Assembly (NCBI RefSeq): GCF_002551245.1
Contig: NZ_NTGZ01000035.1
Span: 1-42,066 of the forward strand
Origin: Streptomyces sp. rh34
Lineage (GTDB): Bacteria > Actinomycetota > Actinomycetes > Streptomycetales > Streptomycetaceae
DNA: 42,066 bases
Direction: 5' to 3'
A program made the position numbers and the translations under genes. The notes below the pieces were generated by a model. It was not told where the DNA came from. It did not search any database and worked only from the letters and a program-made list of their open reading frames with translations. This document shows, in pieces, positions 16,420 through 24,837 of this stretch. The first letter of the stretch is position 1, and each line of letters starts with the position of its first letter.

Positions 16420-17826
16420 TCAGGCCTTCGCCGTGCCCGCGTCCTTGGCGAGGAACGCCAGCAGGTCCTGCCTGCTCACCACGCCCTTGGGCTTGCCCTC
16501 GACGAGCACGATCGCCGCGTCGGAGCCGTCCGTGCCGCTGAGTACGGCCATCAGGTCCTCGACCGGTTCGCCGGAGCCGACCTGCGGCAGCGGAGCCGAC
16601 ATGTGCTTCTCCAGCGGGTCGGTCAGCGAGGCGCGCTGGGTGAACAGCGCGTCCAGCAGCTGGCGCTCCACGACGGATCCGATGACCTCGGCGGCCATCA
16701 CGTCCGGGTGGCCGGCGCCCGGCTTCACGATCGGCATCTGGGAGACGCCGTACTCGCGGAGCACCTCGATGGCCTCGCCGACCGTCTCCTCCGGGTGCAT
16801 GTGGACGAGGGAGGGCATCGGGCCCTCCTTGAAGTCCAGGACCGCGCCGACGTTGGCGGAGGCACCGGTGCTCTCCAGGAAGCCGTAGTCGGCCATCCAC
16901 TCGTCGTTGAAGATTTTGCTCAGGTAGCCGCGCCCGCTGTCGGGGAGCAGCACCACGACGACGTCCTCGGGGCCGAGCCGCTTGGCGACCTCCAGGGCTC
17001 CGACGACCGCCATGCCGCAGGAGCCACCGACGAGCAGCCCCTCCTCCTTGGCGAGCCGCCGCGTCATCTGGAAGGAGTCCTTGTCGGACACCGCGACGAT
17101 CTCGTCGGTGACGGTGCGGTCGTACGCGCTCGGCCAGAAGTCCTCGCCGACGCCCTCCACCAGATACGGCCGCCCGGAGCCGCCGGAGTAGACCGAGCCC
17201 TCCGGGTCCGCGCCGATGACCTGGACCGCGCCTTCGCTGACCTCCTTGAGGTAGCGCCCGGTGCCGCTGATCGTGCCGCCGGTGCCGACGCCCGCGACGA
17301 AGTGGGTGATCTTCCCCTCCGTCTGCTCCCACAGTTCGGGACCGGTGGTCTCGTAGTGCGAGCGCGGGTTGTTCGGGTTGGAGTACTGGTCGGGCTTCCA
17401 GGCGCCCGGCGTCTCGGTGACCAGCCGGTCGGAGACGTTGTAGTACGAGTCCGGGTGCTCGGGGTCAACGGCGGTGGGGCAGACAACGACCTCCGCGCCG
17501 TACGCGCGCAGCACGTTGATCTTGTCCGTGGAGACCTTGTCCGGGCAGACGAAGATGCACTTGTAGCCCTTCTGCTGGGCGACGATGGCGAGCCCGACAC
17601 CGGTGTTGCCGCTGGTCGGCTCGACGATCGTGCCGCCGGGCTTCAGCTCGCCGCTCTGCTCGGCCGCCTCGATCATGCGCAGCGCGATGCGGTCCTTCAC
17701 CGACCCGCCGGGGTTGAAGTACTCGACCTTGGCCAGGACCGTCGCCTGGATACCTGCCGTGACGTTGCGCAGCCTCACCAGCGGGGTGTTGCCGACAAGA
17801 CTGATCATCGAATCGTGAAATTGCAC
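16420..17826 (-). CDS. cbs: Cystathionine beta-synthase
   Basis: The enzyme condenses serine and homocysteine to cystathionine (reverse transsulfuration), using PLP. The 468-residue protein starts at GTG 17826 with ggag 7 bases upstream. The N-terminal fold-type-II PLP domain shows PGGSVKDRIALRM with Lys44 as the Schiff-base lysine, the substrate loop TSGNTGVGLA (71-80) and the phosphate loop GTGGTISGTG (181-190). Two CBS domains follow (about 340-400 and 405-465: MHPEETVGEAIEVLREYGVS, LVEGKPKGVVSRQDLLAFLA); they usually bind adenosyl ligands. There is no N-terminal heme region, as expected in bacteria. The two-domain layout separates it from cysteine synthase. Confidence 0.93.
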   Translation of the reverse strand: MQFHDSMISLVGNTPLVRLRNVTAGIQATVLAKVEYFNPGGSVKDRIALRMIEAAEQSGELKPGGTIVEPTSGNTGVGLAIVAQQKGYKCIFVCPDKVSTDKINVLRAYGAEVVVCPTAVDPEHPDSYYNVSDRLVTETPGAWKPDQYSNPNNPRSHYETTGPELWEQTEGKITHFVAGVGTGGTISGTGRYLKEVSEGAVQVIGADPEGSVYSGGSGRPYLVEGVGEDFWPSAYDRTVTDEIVAVSDKDSFQMTRRLAKEEGLLVGGSCGMAVVGALEVAKRLGPEDVVVVLLPDSGRGYLSKIFNDEWMADYGFLESTGASANVGAVLDFKEGPMPSLVHMHPEETVGEAIEVLREYGVSQMPIVKPGAGHPDVMAAEVIGSVVERQLLDALFTQRASLTDPLEKHMSAPLPQVGSGEPVEDLMAVLSGTDGSDAAIVLVEGKPKGVVSRQDLLAFLAKDAGTAKA

Positions 17827-17970
17827 CGTGTACTCCGGGATCTCCGAGATGGTCCGGCCCAGAGTATGCGCACGGGACGCACTCTGCGTACGGGAAGGAG
17901 TACAAGGAGCCCCTCGCGGGGCAAGTAGGTACGTGTACGGCTGTACGGCGAGGAGGAGGTGGACCGGACT

Positions 17971-18987
17971 GTGTCGACAGCGAGGGTGGCACGGCGGATC
18001 GCGGCGGGCGCGGCCTACGGCGGTGGCAGCATCGGGTTGATCGGTGCGGCCGCCGTGGGCGTGTTCCTGGCGGAGGTCCAGCTCGCGAAGAGGCAGGTGG
18101 GCGGCGGGACGGCTCCGGTCCCGCCGAGCGCCGACGGGCGGTACGGGGTGGCGTTCGCCGGGCCGAACGACGCGATGCGGCTCGGCATGCTCGGGGACTC
18201 CACGGCCGCCGGCCAGGGGGTGCGGCGGGCCGGGCACACCCCGGGTGCGCTGCTGGCCTCGGGGCTCGCGGCGGTGGCCGAGCGGCCGGTGGACCTGCGG
18301 AACGTGGCTCTGCCGGGGGCCCGGTCGGACGATCTGGAGCGGCAGGTGTCACTGCTGCTGGCGGATCCGGCACGCGTCCCGGACGTCTGCGTGATCATGA
18401 TCGGGGCGAACGACGTCACCCACCGGATGCCCGCGACCCAGTCGGTGCGCTGTCTGACGACGGCGGTGCGCAGGCTGCGGACGGCGGGGGCGGAGGTGGT
18501 CGTCGGCACCTGCCCGGACCTGGGCACGATCGAGCCGGTCTACCAGCCGTTGCGCTGGCTGGCCCGGCGGGTGAGCCGGCAGCTGGCGGCCGCGCAGACG
18601 ATCGGCGCGGTGGAGCAGGGCGGCCGCACGGTGTCGCTGGGCGATCTGCTGGGCCCCGAGTTCGCGGCGAATCCGCGCGAGCTGTTCGGCCCGGACAACT
18701 ACCACCCCTCCGCCGAGGGCTATGCCACGGCGGCCATGGCGGTGCTGCCCACCCTGTGCGCGGTGCTGGGCCTGTGGCCGGAGACCGACCGGCTGGACGG
18801 CGCGCGACGCGAGGACATCCTGCCGGTGGCGAAGGCCGCCTCCCAGGCGGCCCGGGAGGCCGGTACGGAGGTCACGGGGGCGCGTGCTCCCTGGGCCCTC
18901 CTCAAGCACCGTCGGCGGCGGCGCCTGCCCGCCGCCACGGAGCCCACCCCGCATCCGCACCCGGACACCGCCCACGGGCACGCGTAG
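17971..18987 (+). CDS. SGNH/GDSL-family hydrolase, membrane-anchored
   Basis: GTG 17971 is chosen because ggagg at 17955-17959 would overlap the alternative GTG 17959. The 338-residue protein has one N-terminal hydrophobic segment (GGSIGLIGAAAVGVFLAEV), probably an uncleaved anchor. The SGNH blocks are present: GDSTAAGQGV (block I, nucleophile Ser), PGARSDD (block II Gly), GANDVTH (block III Asn) and DNYHPSAEGY (block V, Asp and His). An Arg/Pro/His-rich tail follows. It should act as an esterase or lipase at or outside the membrane; the substrate is unknown. The gene diverges from cbs, with 144 bases between them. Confidence 0.88.
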   Translation: MSTARVARRIAAGAAYGGGSIGLIGAAAVGVFLAEVQLAKRQVGGGTAPVPPSADGRYGVAFAGPNDAMRLGMLGDSTAAGQGVRRAGHTPGALLASGLAAVAERPVDLRNVALPGARSDDLERQVSLLLADPARVPDVCVIMIGANDVTHRMPATQSVRCLTTAVRRLRTAGAEVVVGTCPDLGTIEPVYQPLRWLARRVSRQLAAAQTIGAVEQGGRTVSLGDLLGPEFAANPRELFGPDNYHPSAEGYATAAMAVLPTLCAVLGLWPETDRLDGARREDILPVAKAASQAAREAGTEVTGARAPWALLKHRRRRRLPAATEPTPHPHPDTAHGHA

Positions 18988-19073
18988 GGGCCGCCGGGGC
19001 CCCGCGGGGGCCTCGGCGGGTCCGGGGCGCCGCAGGACACCCGGCGGGGCCCGGCCGGGGCCCGGGCGCCACC

Positions 19074-19089
19074 TGAGCAAGCGCTTAGA
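19074..19089. promoter_or_regulatory. AAGCGCTT-centred palindrome before the thiolase gene
   Basis: TGAGCAAGCGCTTAGA holds the perfect core AAGCGCTT (19079-19086). Similar core sequences are typical of TetR-type regulators of fatty-acid degradation genes in actinobacteria, which suits a thiolase promoter. It lies 110 bases before the start codon. Confidence 0.45.
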
Positions 19090-19198
19090 AAAGAGTCCCG
19101 CATCACACGGCCTGCCGGGTGACCCCGGCGATACGTCCGGGTAACTTCCAGAGGAGTCCGCCCGTCCACACAGCCTTCCAGCCCCTTGGAGCCGCGTG

Positions 19199-20419
19199 AT
19201 GCCCGAAGCCGTGATCGTCTCTGCCGCCCGTTCACCGATCGGCCGCGCCTTCAAGGGGTCTCTGAAGGACCTGCGCGCGGACGACCTGACCGCCACGATC
19301 ATCCAGACCGCGCTGGCCAAGGTCCCCGAGCTGGACCCGAAGGACATCGACGACCTGATGCTGGGCTGCGGCCTGCCCGGCGGCGAGCAGGGCAACAACC
19401 TCGGCCGCGTCATCGCCGTACAGATGGGGATGGACCACCTTCCCGGCTGTACGGTCACCCGCTACTGCTCCTCCTCGCTGCAGACCAGCCGGATGGCGCT
19501 GCACGCGATCAAGGCGGGCGAGGGCGACGTCTTCATCTCGGCCGGCGTCGAGATGGTGTCCCGCTTCACCAAGGGCAACTCCGACAGCCTCCCGGACACG
19601 CACAACCCGCTGTTCGCCGAGGCCGAGGCCCGCACCGCCGCCCGCGCCGAGGAGTCCGGCGCGAGCTGGCACGACCCGCGCGAGGACGGCCTCGTGCCGG
19701 ACGCGTACATCTCGATGGGGCAGACCGCGGAGAACCTGGCCCGGTCCAAGGGCGTCACCCGCCAGGAGATGGACGAGTTCGGCGTACGGTCGCAGAACCT
19801 CGCCGAGGAGGCCCTGAAGAACGGCTTCTGGGAGCGGGAGATCACCCCGGTCACCACCCCCGACGGCACCGTGGTCTCCAAGGACGACGGCCCGCGCGCG
19901 GGCGTCACCATGGAGGGCGTGCAGGGTCTGAAGCCGGTCTTCCGCCCCGACGGCCTGGTCACCGCGGCCAACTGCTGCCCGCTCAACGACGGTGCCGCGG
20001 CGCTGGTGATCATGTCCGACACCAAGGCGCGCGAGCTGGGCCTGACCCCGCTGGCCCGGATCGTCTCCACCGGCGTGTCCGGCCTCTCCCCCGAGATCAT
20101 GGGGTACGGCCCGGTCGAGGCCAGCAAGCAGGCGCTGAAGCGGGCCGGTCTGACCATCGACGACATCGACCTCGCCGAGATCAACGAGGCGTTCGCCGCC
20201 CAGGTCATCCCCTCCTACCGGGACCTCGGCCTGCCGCTGGACAAGGTCAACGTCAACGGCGGCGCGATCGCCGTCGGCCACCCCTTCGGCATGACCGGCG
20301 CCCGCATCACCGGCACGCTGATCAACAGCCTCCGGTTCCACGACAAGCAGTGGGGCCTGGAGACGATGTGCGTGGGCGGCGGCCAGGGCATGGCGATGGT
20401 GATCGAGCGGCTGAGCTGA
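19199..20419 (+). CDS. Acetyl-CoA acetyltransferase (thiolase)
   Basis: ATG 19199 is 7 bases after ggag. The 406-residue protein is a thiolase, which cleaves 3-ketoacyl-CoA with CoA or makes acetoacetyl-CoA. The nucleophile lies in [11 protein letters not shown] (Cys90), the catalytic His in [17 protein letters not shown] (His361) and the second Cys in [11 protein letters not shown] (Cys391); NEAFAAQ is also conserved. Its length is standard. Whether it works in beta-oxidation or biosynthesis cannot be told from sequence alone; it stands as a single gene with a possible TetR-type operator upstream and a hairpin at 20591-20625 downstream. Confidence 0.94.
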   Translation: MPEAVIVSAARSPIGRAFKGSLKDLRADDLTATIIQTALAKVPELDPKDIDDLMLGCGLPGGEQGNNLGRVIAVQMGMDHLPGCTVTRYCSSSLQTSRMALHAIKAGEGDVFISAGVEMVSRFTKGNSDSLPDTHNPLFAEAEARTAARAEESGASWHDPREDGLVPDAYISMGQTAENLARSKGVTRQEMDEFGVRSQNLAEEALKNGFWEREITPVTTPDGTVVSKDDGPRAGVTMEGVQGLKPVFRPDGLVTAANCCPLNDGAAALVIMSDTKARELGLTPLARIVSTGVSGLSPEIMGYGPVEASKQALKRAGLTIDDIDLAEINEAFAAQVIPSYRDLGLPLDKVNVNGGAIAVGHPFGMTGARITGTLINSLRFHDKQWGLETMCVGGGQGMAMVIERLS

Positions 20420-20590
20420 GCCGCAGCGGAGGGTAGGGGTCGGCTGAGGAACGAAGGCGGCACCTGCCCGCAGCGGAGGCGAAGCCCAGCGCGACCACCG
20501 GTACGGGCGGCTGGGCTGAGGCCTGCGAGGCCCCCTCGCCTCCCGCGCGGCGGGGGTTTCGAACCCCACCGAGCTCCGACCGTGACCGAA

Positions 20591-20625
20591 TCTCCCCCAG
20601 GATGTGATCTGCGTCCCGGGGGAGA
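20591..20625 (+). terminator. Hairpin after the thiolase gene
   Basis: TCTCCCCC (20591-20598) pairs with GGGGGAGA (20618-20625) across a 19-base loop, followed by a short T-run (gtcgtttt). The 20420-20769 gap also holds a repeated gcagcggagg motif near 20425 and 20470 and an AT-richer promoter region at 20650-20760; I see no gene in it. Confidence 0.55.
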
Positions 20626-20769
20626 GTCGTTTTCGCAGGTCACCGCCGATATGGGGCTAAACATCGGACCGAAAGACCTGTCCATTTCGTGACGTAATGC
20701 ACTGACAGCACGTACCGGTACAGGCCAAGCTGATGTAGGAAGTCGGGGGTATCGATAGAAACCGGGAGT

Positions 20770-21651
20770 ATGTCAGTGAGCGCCATGTCATTTGCCCTGT
20801 TGCTGACCACCGCCGCTGCCACGGCCGTCGGCGCCGCCGCACTGCACGCCGCTCACGGGCTGCGCAAGCAGGTCGCGGCGCTGCGCACGGAGCTGGCCGC
20901 CGGCCACGCTCTCCGTGCTTCCGTGCCACCACAGAGCCGCAGTACGGCCACTCCCGCCGAGGAGATACGCGCGGCCGTCGCCGAAGCGCTCGCCGAGGAG
21001 CGCGAACGCGAGCTGGCCGAGGCGCGCGCCTTCTGGGCCGCCCAGGAAGCCCGTGACGCCGCCGACGCCCCGTCCTTGCTGGGCGGCCTGTCCGGCCTCG
21101 GCGACGACGCCCCGTACTACCTGCCCCGGCAGGCCGACTTCGCCGGTCTGGAGTCGATGGACCTCGAAGCGGCCGAGGCGATGGAGGAGCTCGCGGAGCT
21201 GAGCGAGCGGACCCTCGCGGAGCACGAGATCGGCGAGCTGACCGACCTTCCGGAGATCACGGAGTTCCCCGAGGACTCCCCCGAGCTGGCCGCCGCCCGC
21301 CGCCGCCACCCCTCGCACCCGGACTTCATCCCCGTACAGGCACCGGTGGTCACCGACCACGAGCGCACCGTGAACCGGCTCGACGAGCTGGCCGGCACCG
21401 CGACCGAGCTGACCGACGTGCGGCCCGGCCCGCTGGGCACGCTCGACGTGTACGTCTTCGCCGACGGCACCACGCTCTGCATGACCCCCGGTCACCGCGA
21501 GACCGCCGAGCGCCTCGCCGACGCCCTGCGGGCGGGCCGGCAGCCGGTACTGCTGGGCGGCTCGGGCGTCTCGGGCGCCTACGCGCTGACCTTCTCCTGC
21601 GGCGAGGACAACGTGTACATCCTCGCCGACCGCGTCATCGCCTCGTTCTGA
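20770..21651 (+). CDS. Conserved hypothetical protein with N-terminal membrane anchor
   Basis: The 293-residue protein starts at ATG 20770 with gggag just upstream; a second Met at residue 6 is possible. Residues 5-25 are a hydrophobic anchor ([20 protein letters not shown]), followed by a helical region ([40 protein letters not shown]) that could be coiled coil. The middle (100-180) is very acidic ([20 protein letters not shown]). The C-terminal 100 residues have alternating strands and helices ([50 protein letters not shown]) and look like a folded domain. I do not recognise the family. The strong acidity and anchor suggest a membrane-tethered cytoplasmic protein. Confidence 0.78.
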   Translation: MSVSAMSFALLLTTAAATAVGAAALHAAHGLRKQVAALRTELAAGHALRASVPPQSRSTATPAEEIRAAVAEALAEERERELAEARAFWAAQEARDAADAPSLLGGLSGLGDDAPYYLPRQADFAGLESMDLEAAEAMEELAELSERTLAEHEIGELTDLPEITEFPEDSPELAAARRRHPSHPDFIPVQAPVVTDHERTVNRLDELAGTATELTDVRPGPLGTLDVYVFADGTTLCMTPGHRETAERLADALRAGRQPVLLGGSGVSGAYALTFSCGEDNVYILADRVIASF

Positions 21652-21696
21652 CCGGGGTCCGCTCCGTACCACCCCGGTCCGCCGGGCGCGGGCCGC

Positions 21697-22014
21697 TCAC
21701 GCGAAAGCCCGCGCCGCCGCTTCCCCGACATACCGCACGGCCTCGTCCAGCTCCTGGGACGGGGCCGCTTCCAGTGCCACGGCCAGGTCCCGCCCGGCGA
21801 CGGCGAGTTGGTCGCCCACGGCGAACATCCCGGCGTCCGGCATCTCACGCGGCTCGGCGTCCGGGTTCTCCAGACGCTGGGCCCGGGCACCGAGTTCGCG
21901 GGCCGCGGCCAGCGCCTCGGCGGCCGCACCGCGCTGGAGGCGGCTCTGCGGGGCCGCGCGCAGCCGATCGGCGAAATGGTCCACGGCCAGGATGAGGGGC
22001 GTCGTATCGAGCAC
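21697..22014 (-). CDS. Small hypothetical protein, helical
   Basis: The GTG at 22014 gives 105 residues beginning VLDTTPLILAVDHFADRLRA; the longer frame from 22065 adds an Arg/Gly-rich segment that does not look coding. The product is nearly all alpha-helical (HFADRLRAAPQSRLQRGAAA, ELGARAQRLENPDAEP, DLAVALEAAPSQELDEAVRY) with no membrane segment or motif I know. It is convergent with the gene at 20770-21651, with 45 bases between stops. The ribosome site is weak. Confidence 0.55.
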   Translation of the reverse strand: MLDTTPLILAVDHFADRLRAAPQSRLQRGAAAEALAAARELGARAQRLENPDAEPREMPDAGMFAVGDQLAVAGRDLAVALEAAPSQELDEAVRYVGEAAARAFA

Positions 22015-22071
22015 CCGGCCGACCCTACGCGGCCCTCCCGCACGGTTGCCAACGCCCCGGGGCACGGAACG

Positions 22072-22110
22072 CGGAACGGCCCGCAGGCGCGATGCCTGCG
22101 GGCCGTTCCG
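22072..22110 (-). terminator. Strong terminator of the Bax-inhibitor-like gene
   Basis: Perfect 17-bp arms (22072-22088 and 22094-22110; cggaacggcccgcaggc and complement) with a 5-base loop lie 44 bases past the minus-strand stop at 22154. Confidence 0.85.
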
Positions 22111-22153
22111 GTGGTGCGCGTACCGCGGGGTGCTACCCGTGCTCCGCGGTCGG

Positions 22154-23038
22154 TCAGTCGTCGCCGCTGAGGATCGCGACCAGGCGCAGCATCTCGATGT
22201 AGATCCACACCAGGGTCACGGTGAGGCCGAAGGCCGCCAGCCAGGACTCCTCGCGCGGGGCGCCGTACGCGATGCCGTCCTCGACCTGCTTGAAGTTCAG
22301 GGCGAGGATGCACGCGCCGATGACGATGGCCACGATGCCGAAGATGACGCCGAGCGCGCCGCTGCGGAAGCCGAGGCCGTCACCGCCGCCGAACACGGCG
22401 AACAGGAGGTTGACCATCATCAGCAGCGTGAAGCCGATGGCGGCCGCCATCACGAATCCGTAGAAGCGGCGCGTGACCCGGATCAGTCCGGTGCGGTAGG
22501 CGATCAGCACACCGGCGAAGACCGCCATGGTGCCGATCACCGCCTGCATCGCGGCGCCGGGAGCCCAGTAGACACTGACGATGTTGCTGATGACGCCGAG
22601 GAAGACACCCTCGAACGCCGCGTACGTCAGGATCAGCGGCGGCGAGGGCCGGCGCTTGAACGAGTTCACCAGCGACAGCACGAAGCCGATGATCGCGGCG
22701 CCGATGGCGACGCCGATCGCCGTGCCGACGTTCTCCTTGTCGACCGGCAGCGTCCACCAGGCGGCGGTCGCGGCGACGATCACGGTGCCGAGCGTCATCG
22801 CCGTACGCGTCACCACGTCGTCGATGGTCATCACGTCGGGACGGGCGGGCGCCTGCGGGGCGCCCTGGATGTCCGTCTGCGCGTAGGGGTTGGTGGCGTA
22901 CGGGTTGGCGGCGGTGCCCTGCGCGTACGGGTTGGCACCCGTCGCGGTGGCCCCGGCCTGCGGCGTCGCGTTGAAGCCCGCGTGGCCGTTGTCGCGGCTG
23001 AACCCCCGTCGCGAGAAGACCGGGTTGCTGCTCCTCAT
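22154..23038 (-). CDS. Bax inhibitor-1 / YccA family membrane protein
   Basis: ATG 23038 is preceded by ggaggag, giving 294 residues. The first 80 residues are polar, Gly/Ala/Asn-rich and contain three NPYA repeats (NPYAQGTAANPYATNPYAQ), then seven hydrophobic helices (for example GTVIVAATAAWWTLPV, VGTAIGVAIGAAIIGFVLSL, AMQAVIGTMAVFAGVLIAY, GVIFGIVAIVIGACILALNF, GLTVTLVWIYIEMLRLVAIL). This is the actinobacterial form of the BI-1/TMBIM family, thought to be cation (calcium) leak channels or stress-protection proteins. The cytoplasmic repeat tail is an actinobacterial addition. bldA lies 231 bases upstream on the same strand. Confidence 0.9.
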   Translation of the reverse strand: MRSSNPVFSRRGFSRDNGHAGFNATPQAGATATGANPYAQGTAANPYATNPYAQTDIQGAPQAPARPDVMTIDDVVTRTAMTLGTVIVAATAAWWTLPVDKENVGTAIGVAIGAAIIGFVLSLVNSFKRRPSPPLILTYAAFEGVFLGVISNIVSVYWAPGAAMQAVIGTMAVFAGVLIAYRTGLIRVTRRFYGFVMAAAIGFTLLMMVNLLFAVFGGGDGLGFRSGALGVIFGIVAIVIGACILALNFKQVEDGIAYGAPREESWLAAFGLTVTLVWIYIEMLRLVAILSGDD

Positions 23039-23268
23039 CTCACTCCTCCATGGCCACACTGCGTGGCCTTGCCACAAGGGTAATGGGTAGGCAAAAGAAT
23101 CACCCTAGTGCCAGGGGAGGATCTTTGCGGCGGGCTGCGACGAGGCACTCGGAGAGCCCGGAAGGACGGTCGCGCGAGGCCGGGATCACGGGACGTCGGG
23201 TGGCGGGGCTCACAGAACCGGACGCCGGTCACGGTCTGGGCCGTCCGGGTCACGCACGGTGCGGCGCG

Positions 23269-23354
23269 TGGTGCCCGGAGCCGGACTCGAACCGGCACGC
23301 CCCCGAGGGGCAGCGAGGTTTAAGCTCGCCGTGTCTACGTTCCACCATCCGGGC
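23269..23354 (-). tRNA. bldA: tRNA-Leu (anticodon UAA), bldA
   Basis: Read on the minus strand, GCCCGGA (23354-23348) pairs with TCCGGGC near the 3' end. The anticodon stem GCGAG/CTCGC encloses the loop CTTAAAC with anticodon TAA. A long variable arm (TGCCCCTCGGGGGCG) marks a leucine-type class II tRNA. The T arm is GCCGG-TTCGAGT-CCGGC and CCA is encoded at 23271-23269. A UAA-anticodon leucine tRNA in Streptomyces is BldA, the only efficient reader of UUA codons, which governs aerial growth and antibiotic production by way of rare TTA-containing genes. The match to the bldA sequence I remember is essentially complete. Confidence 0.96.
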
Positions 23355-23383
23355 GTGCCGCGCGGCTCCGCGTTTGGCTACCG

Positions 23384-23446
23384 ACCCTATCCGGGGACGT
23401 CCCTCGATCAGCGGAACAGTGGCGCGATGTTGTCTTATTTTATTGA
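23384..23446 (-). promoter_or_regulatory. bldA promoter region with AT-rich upstream element
   Basis: TAGGGT (23389-23384 on the minus strand) fits a -10 box about 30 bases before the tRNA. At 23427-23446 there are 20 bases with only four G/C, about 50-70 bases before the expected start, where an UP element would bind the RNA polymerase alpha subunits. The -35 hexamer is not clear. The rest of the 23039-23945 stretch shows the tRNA, this region and, at 23606-23670, short gtccggcaccgctcc repeats; I see no other gene. Confidence 0.5.
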
Positions 23447-23945
23447 CCGCTTGAGGGACCGTCAGGACATCTGGCCGGGCTGGCCGCACGCCTCCGGCCG
23501 ATCATGAGCGGTCCGCGCACCGCGCGGGAATGACGGAAAGTCGCCGCACTCGTACGGCCCAACGCGCCAGGTCCGCGCCAGGCTTCGCCAGGGCGTCCGC
23601 CACCCCCTCGGGTCCGGCACCGCTCCCGCACCGCTCCGGCCCCGGGTCCGGCACCGCTCCGGGAGGGCCGGCCAGCCGCCGGGACCGCTCCCCGCCCGCG
23701 ACCCCGCGTACTCACGGTGGGTGACCACGAAGCGGTGGCCACGACTCCGGTCAGGGTCGGTGTCATACCCGAGGAGGATGGATCCACGCCCTCGATGCGA
23801 CTCAAGACGGCCACGGGAACGGGCATCGGGAGTGACGACCGGGGCCGATCGGGACGTGACGATGGAGTAAGTCCCCGAGGCATGGCGCCAGCGCCCGCCT
23901 CAGCACGGCCCATGCGTCCGCGTCACCCGAACCAGGAGCGTCCCT

Positions 23946-24716
23946 GTGACCACCACCCCCACCGTTCACCGCGCCACCGCGGTGGCTGCCCGCGCCACGG
24001 AGCTGTCGAAGGTCTACGGCGAGGGCGAGACACAGGTCGTCGCCCTGGACCGGGTGACCGTGGACTTCCCGCAGGGCGAGTTCACCGCGATCATGGGCCC
24101 CTCGGGCTCCGGCAAGTCGACGCTGATGCACTGCGTCGCCGGCCTCGACAGCTTCAGCAGCGGTTCGGTGCGCATCGGCGAGACCGAGCTGTCCACGCTG
24201 AAGGACAAGCAGCTCACGCAGTTGCGCCGGGACAAGATCGGCTTCATCTTCCAGGCGTTCAACCTGCTGCCGACGCTCACCGCGCTGGAGAACATCACCC
24301 TGCCGATGGACATCGCGGGCCGTAAGCCGGACGCCGCGTGGCTCCAGAAGGTGATCGACATGGTCGGGCTCTCGGACCGGCTGAAGCACCGCCCGACCGA
24401 GCTCTCCGGCGGTCAGCAGCAGCGTGTCGCCGTGGCCCGCGCCCTGGCCTCGCAGCCCGAGATCATCTTCGGTGACGAGCCGACCGGAAACCTGGACTCC
24501 CGCTCCGGCGCGGAGGTCCTCGGCTTCCTGCGCAACTCGGTGCGCGAGCTGGGCCAGACCGTGGTGATGGTGACGCACGACCCGGTCGCCGCCTCCTACG
24601 CGGACCGGGTCATCTTCCTCGCGGACGGCGCGGTCGTCGACCAGATGATGCACCCGACCGCCGACGGGGTCCTCGACCGGATGAAGGCGTTCGACGCGAA
24701 GGGCCGCACGAGCTGA
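23946..24716 (+). CDS. ABC transporter ATP-binding protein, MacB/LolD type
   Basis: GTG 23946 follows aggag. The 256-residue ATPase has Walker A GPSGSGKST (51-59), Q-loop Gln103 (FIFQAFNLLPTLTALEN), signature LSGGQQQR (153-160), Walker B IIFGDEPTGNLD (173-184) and H-loop VMVTHD. The loop FNLLPTLTALENITLPM is typical of the MacB/FtsE/LolD group, which pairs with FtsX-type permeases and often performs envelope work or drug and peptide resistance rather than uptake. The permease gene follows after 121 bases, probably in one transcript. Confidence 0.95.
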   Translation: MTTTPTVHRATAVAARATELSKVYGEGETQVVALDRVTVDFPQGEFTAIMGPSGSGKSTLMHCVAGLDSFSSGSVRIGETELSTLKDKQLTQLRRDKIGFIFQAFNLLPTLTALENITLPMDIAGRKPDAAWLQKVIDMVGLSDRLKHRPTELSGGQQQRVAVARALASQPEIIFGDEPTGNLDSRSGAEVLGFLRNSVRELGQTVVMVTHDPVAASYADRVIFLADGAVVDQMMHPTADGVLDRMKAFDAKGRTS

Positions 24717-24837
24717 CGCCGTCGGCGGCCGGCCGACACGGCCGCCGCACCGGCCGACACGGGCGCCCGCCGTACCCCGGCCGCCGCCCCCGCGCGTCCC
24801 CGTCCCCCTTCCGGAACCCATCCCAGGACACACAGAC

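Noticed and set aside
20420..20590. Possible tRNA-like fragment (ggggtttcgaacccc)
   Set aside because: Only a T-arm-like hairpin is present; no acceptor stem or anticodon arm can be formed around it.
23606..23670. Short gtccggcaccgctcc repeats as a possible CRISPR or regulatory array
   Set aside because: Units are few, unequal and without regular spacers; likely slippage in GC-rich DNA.
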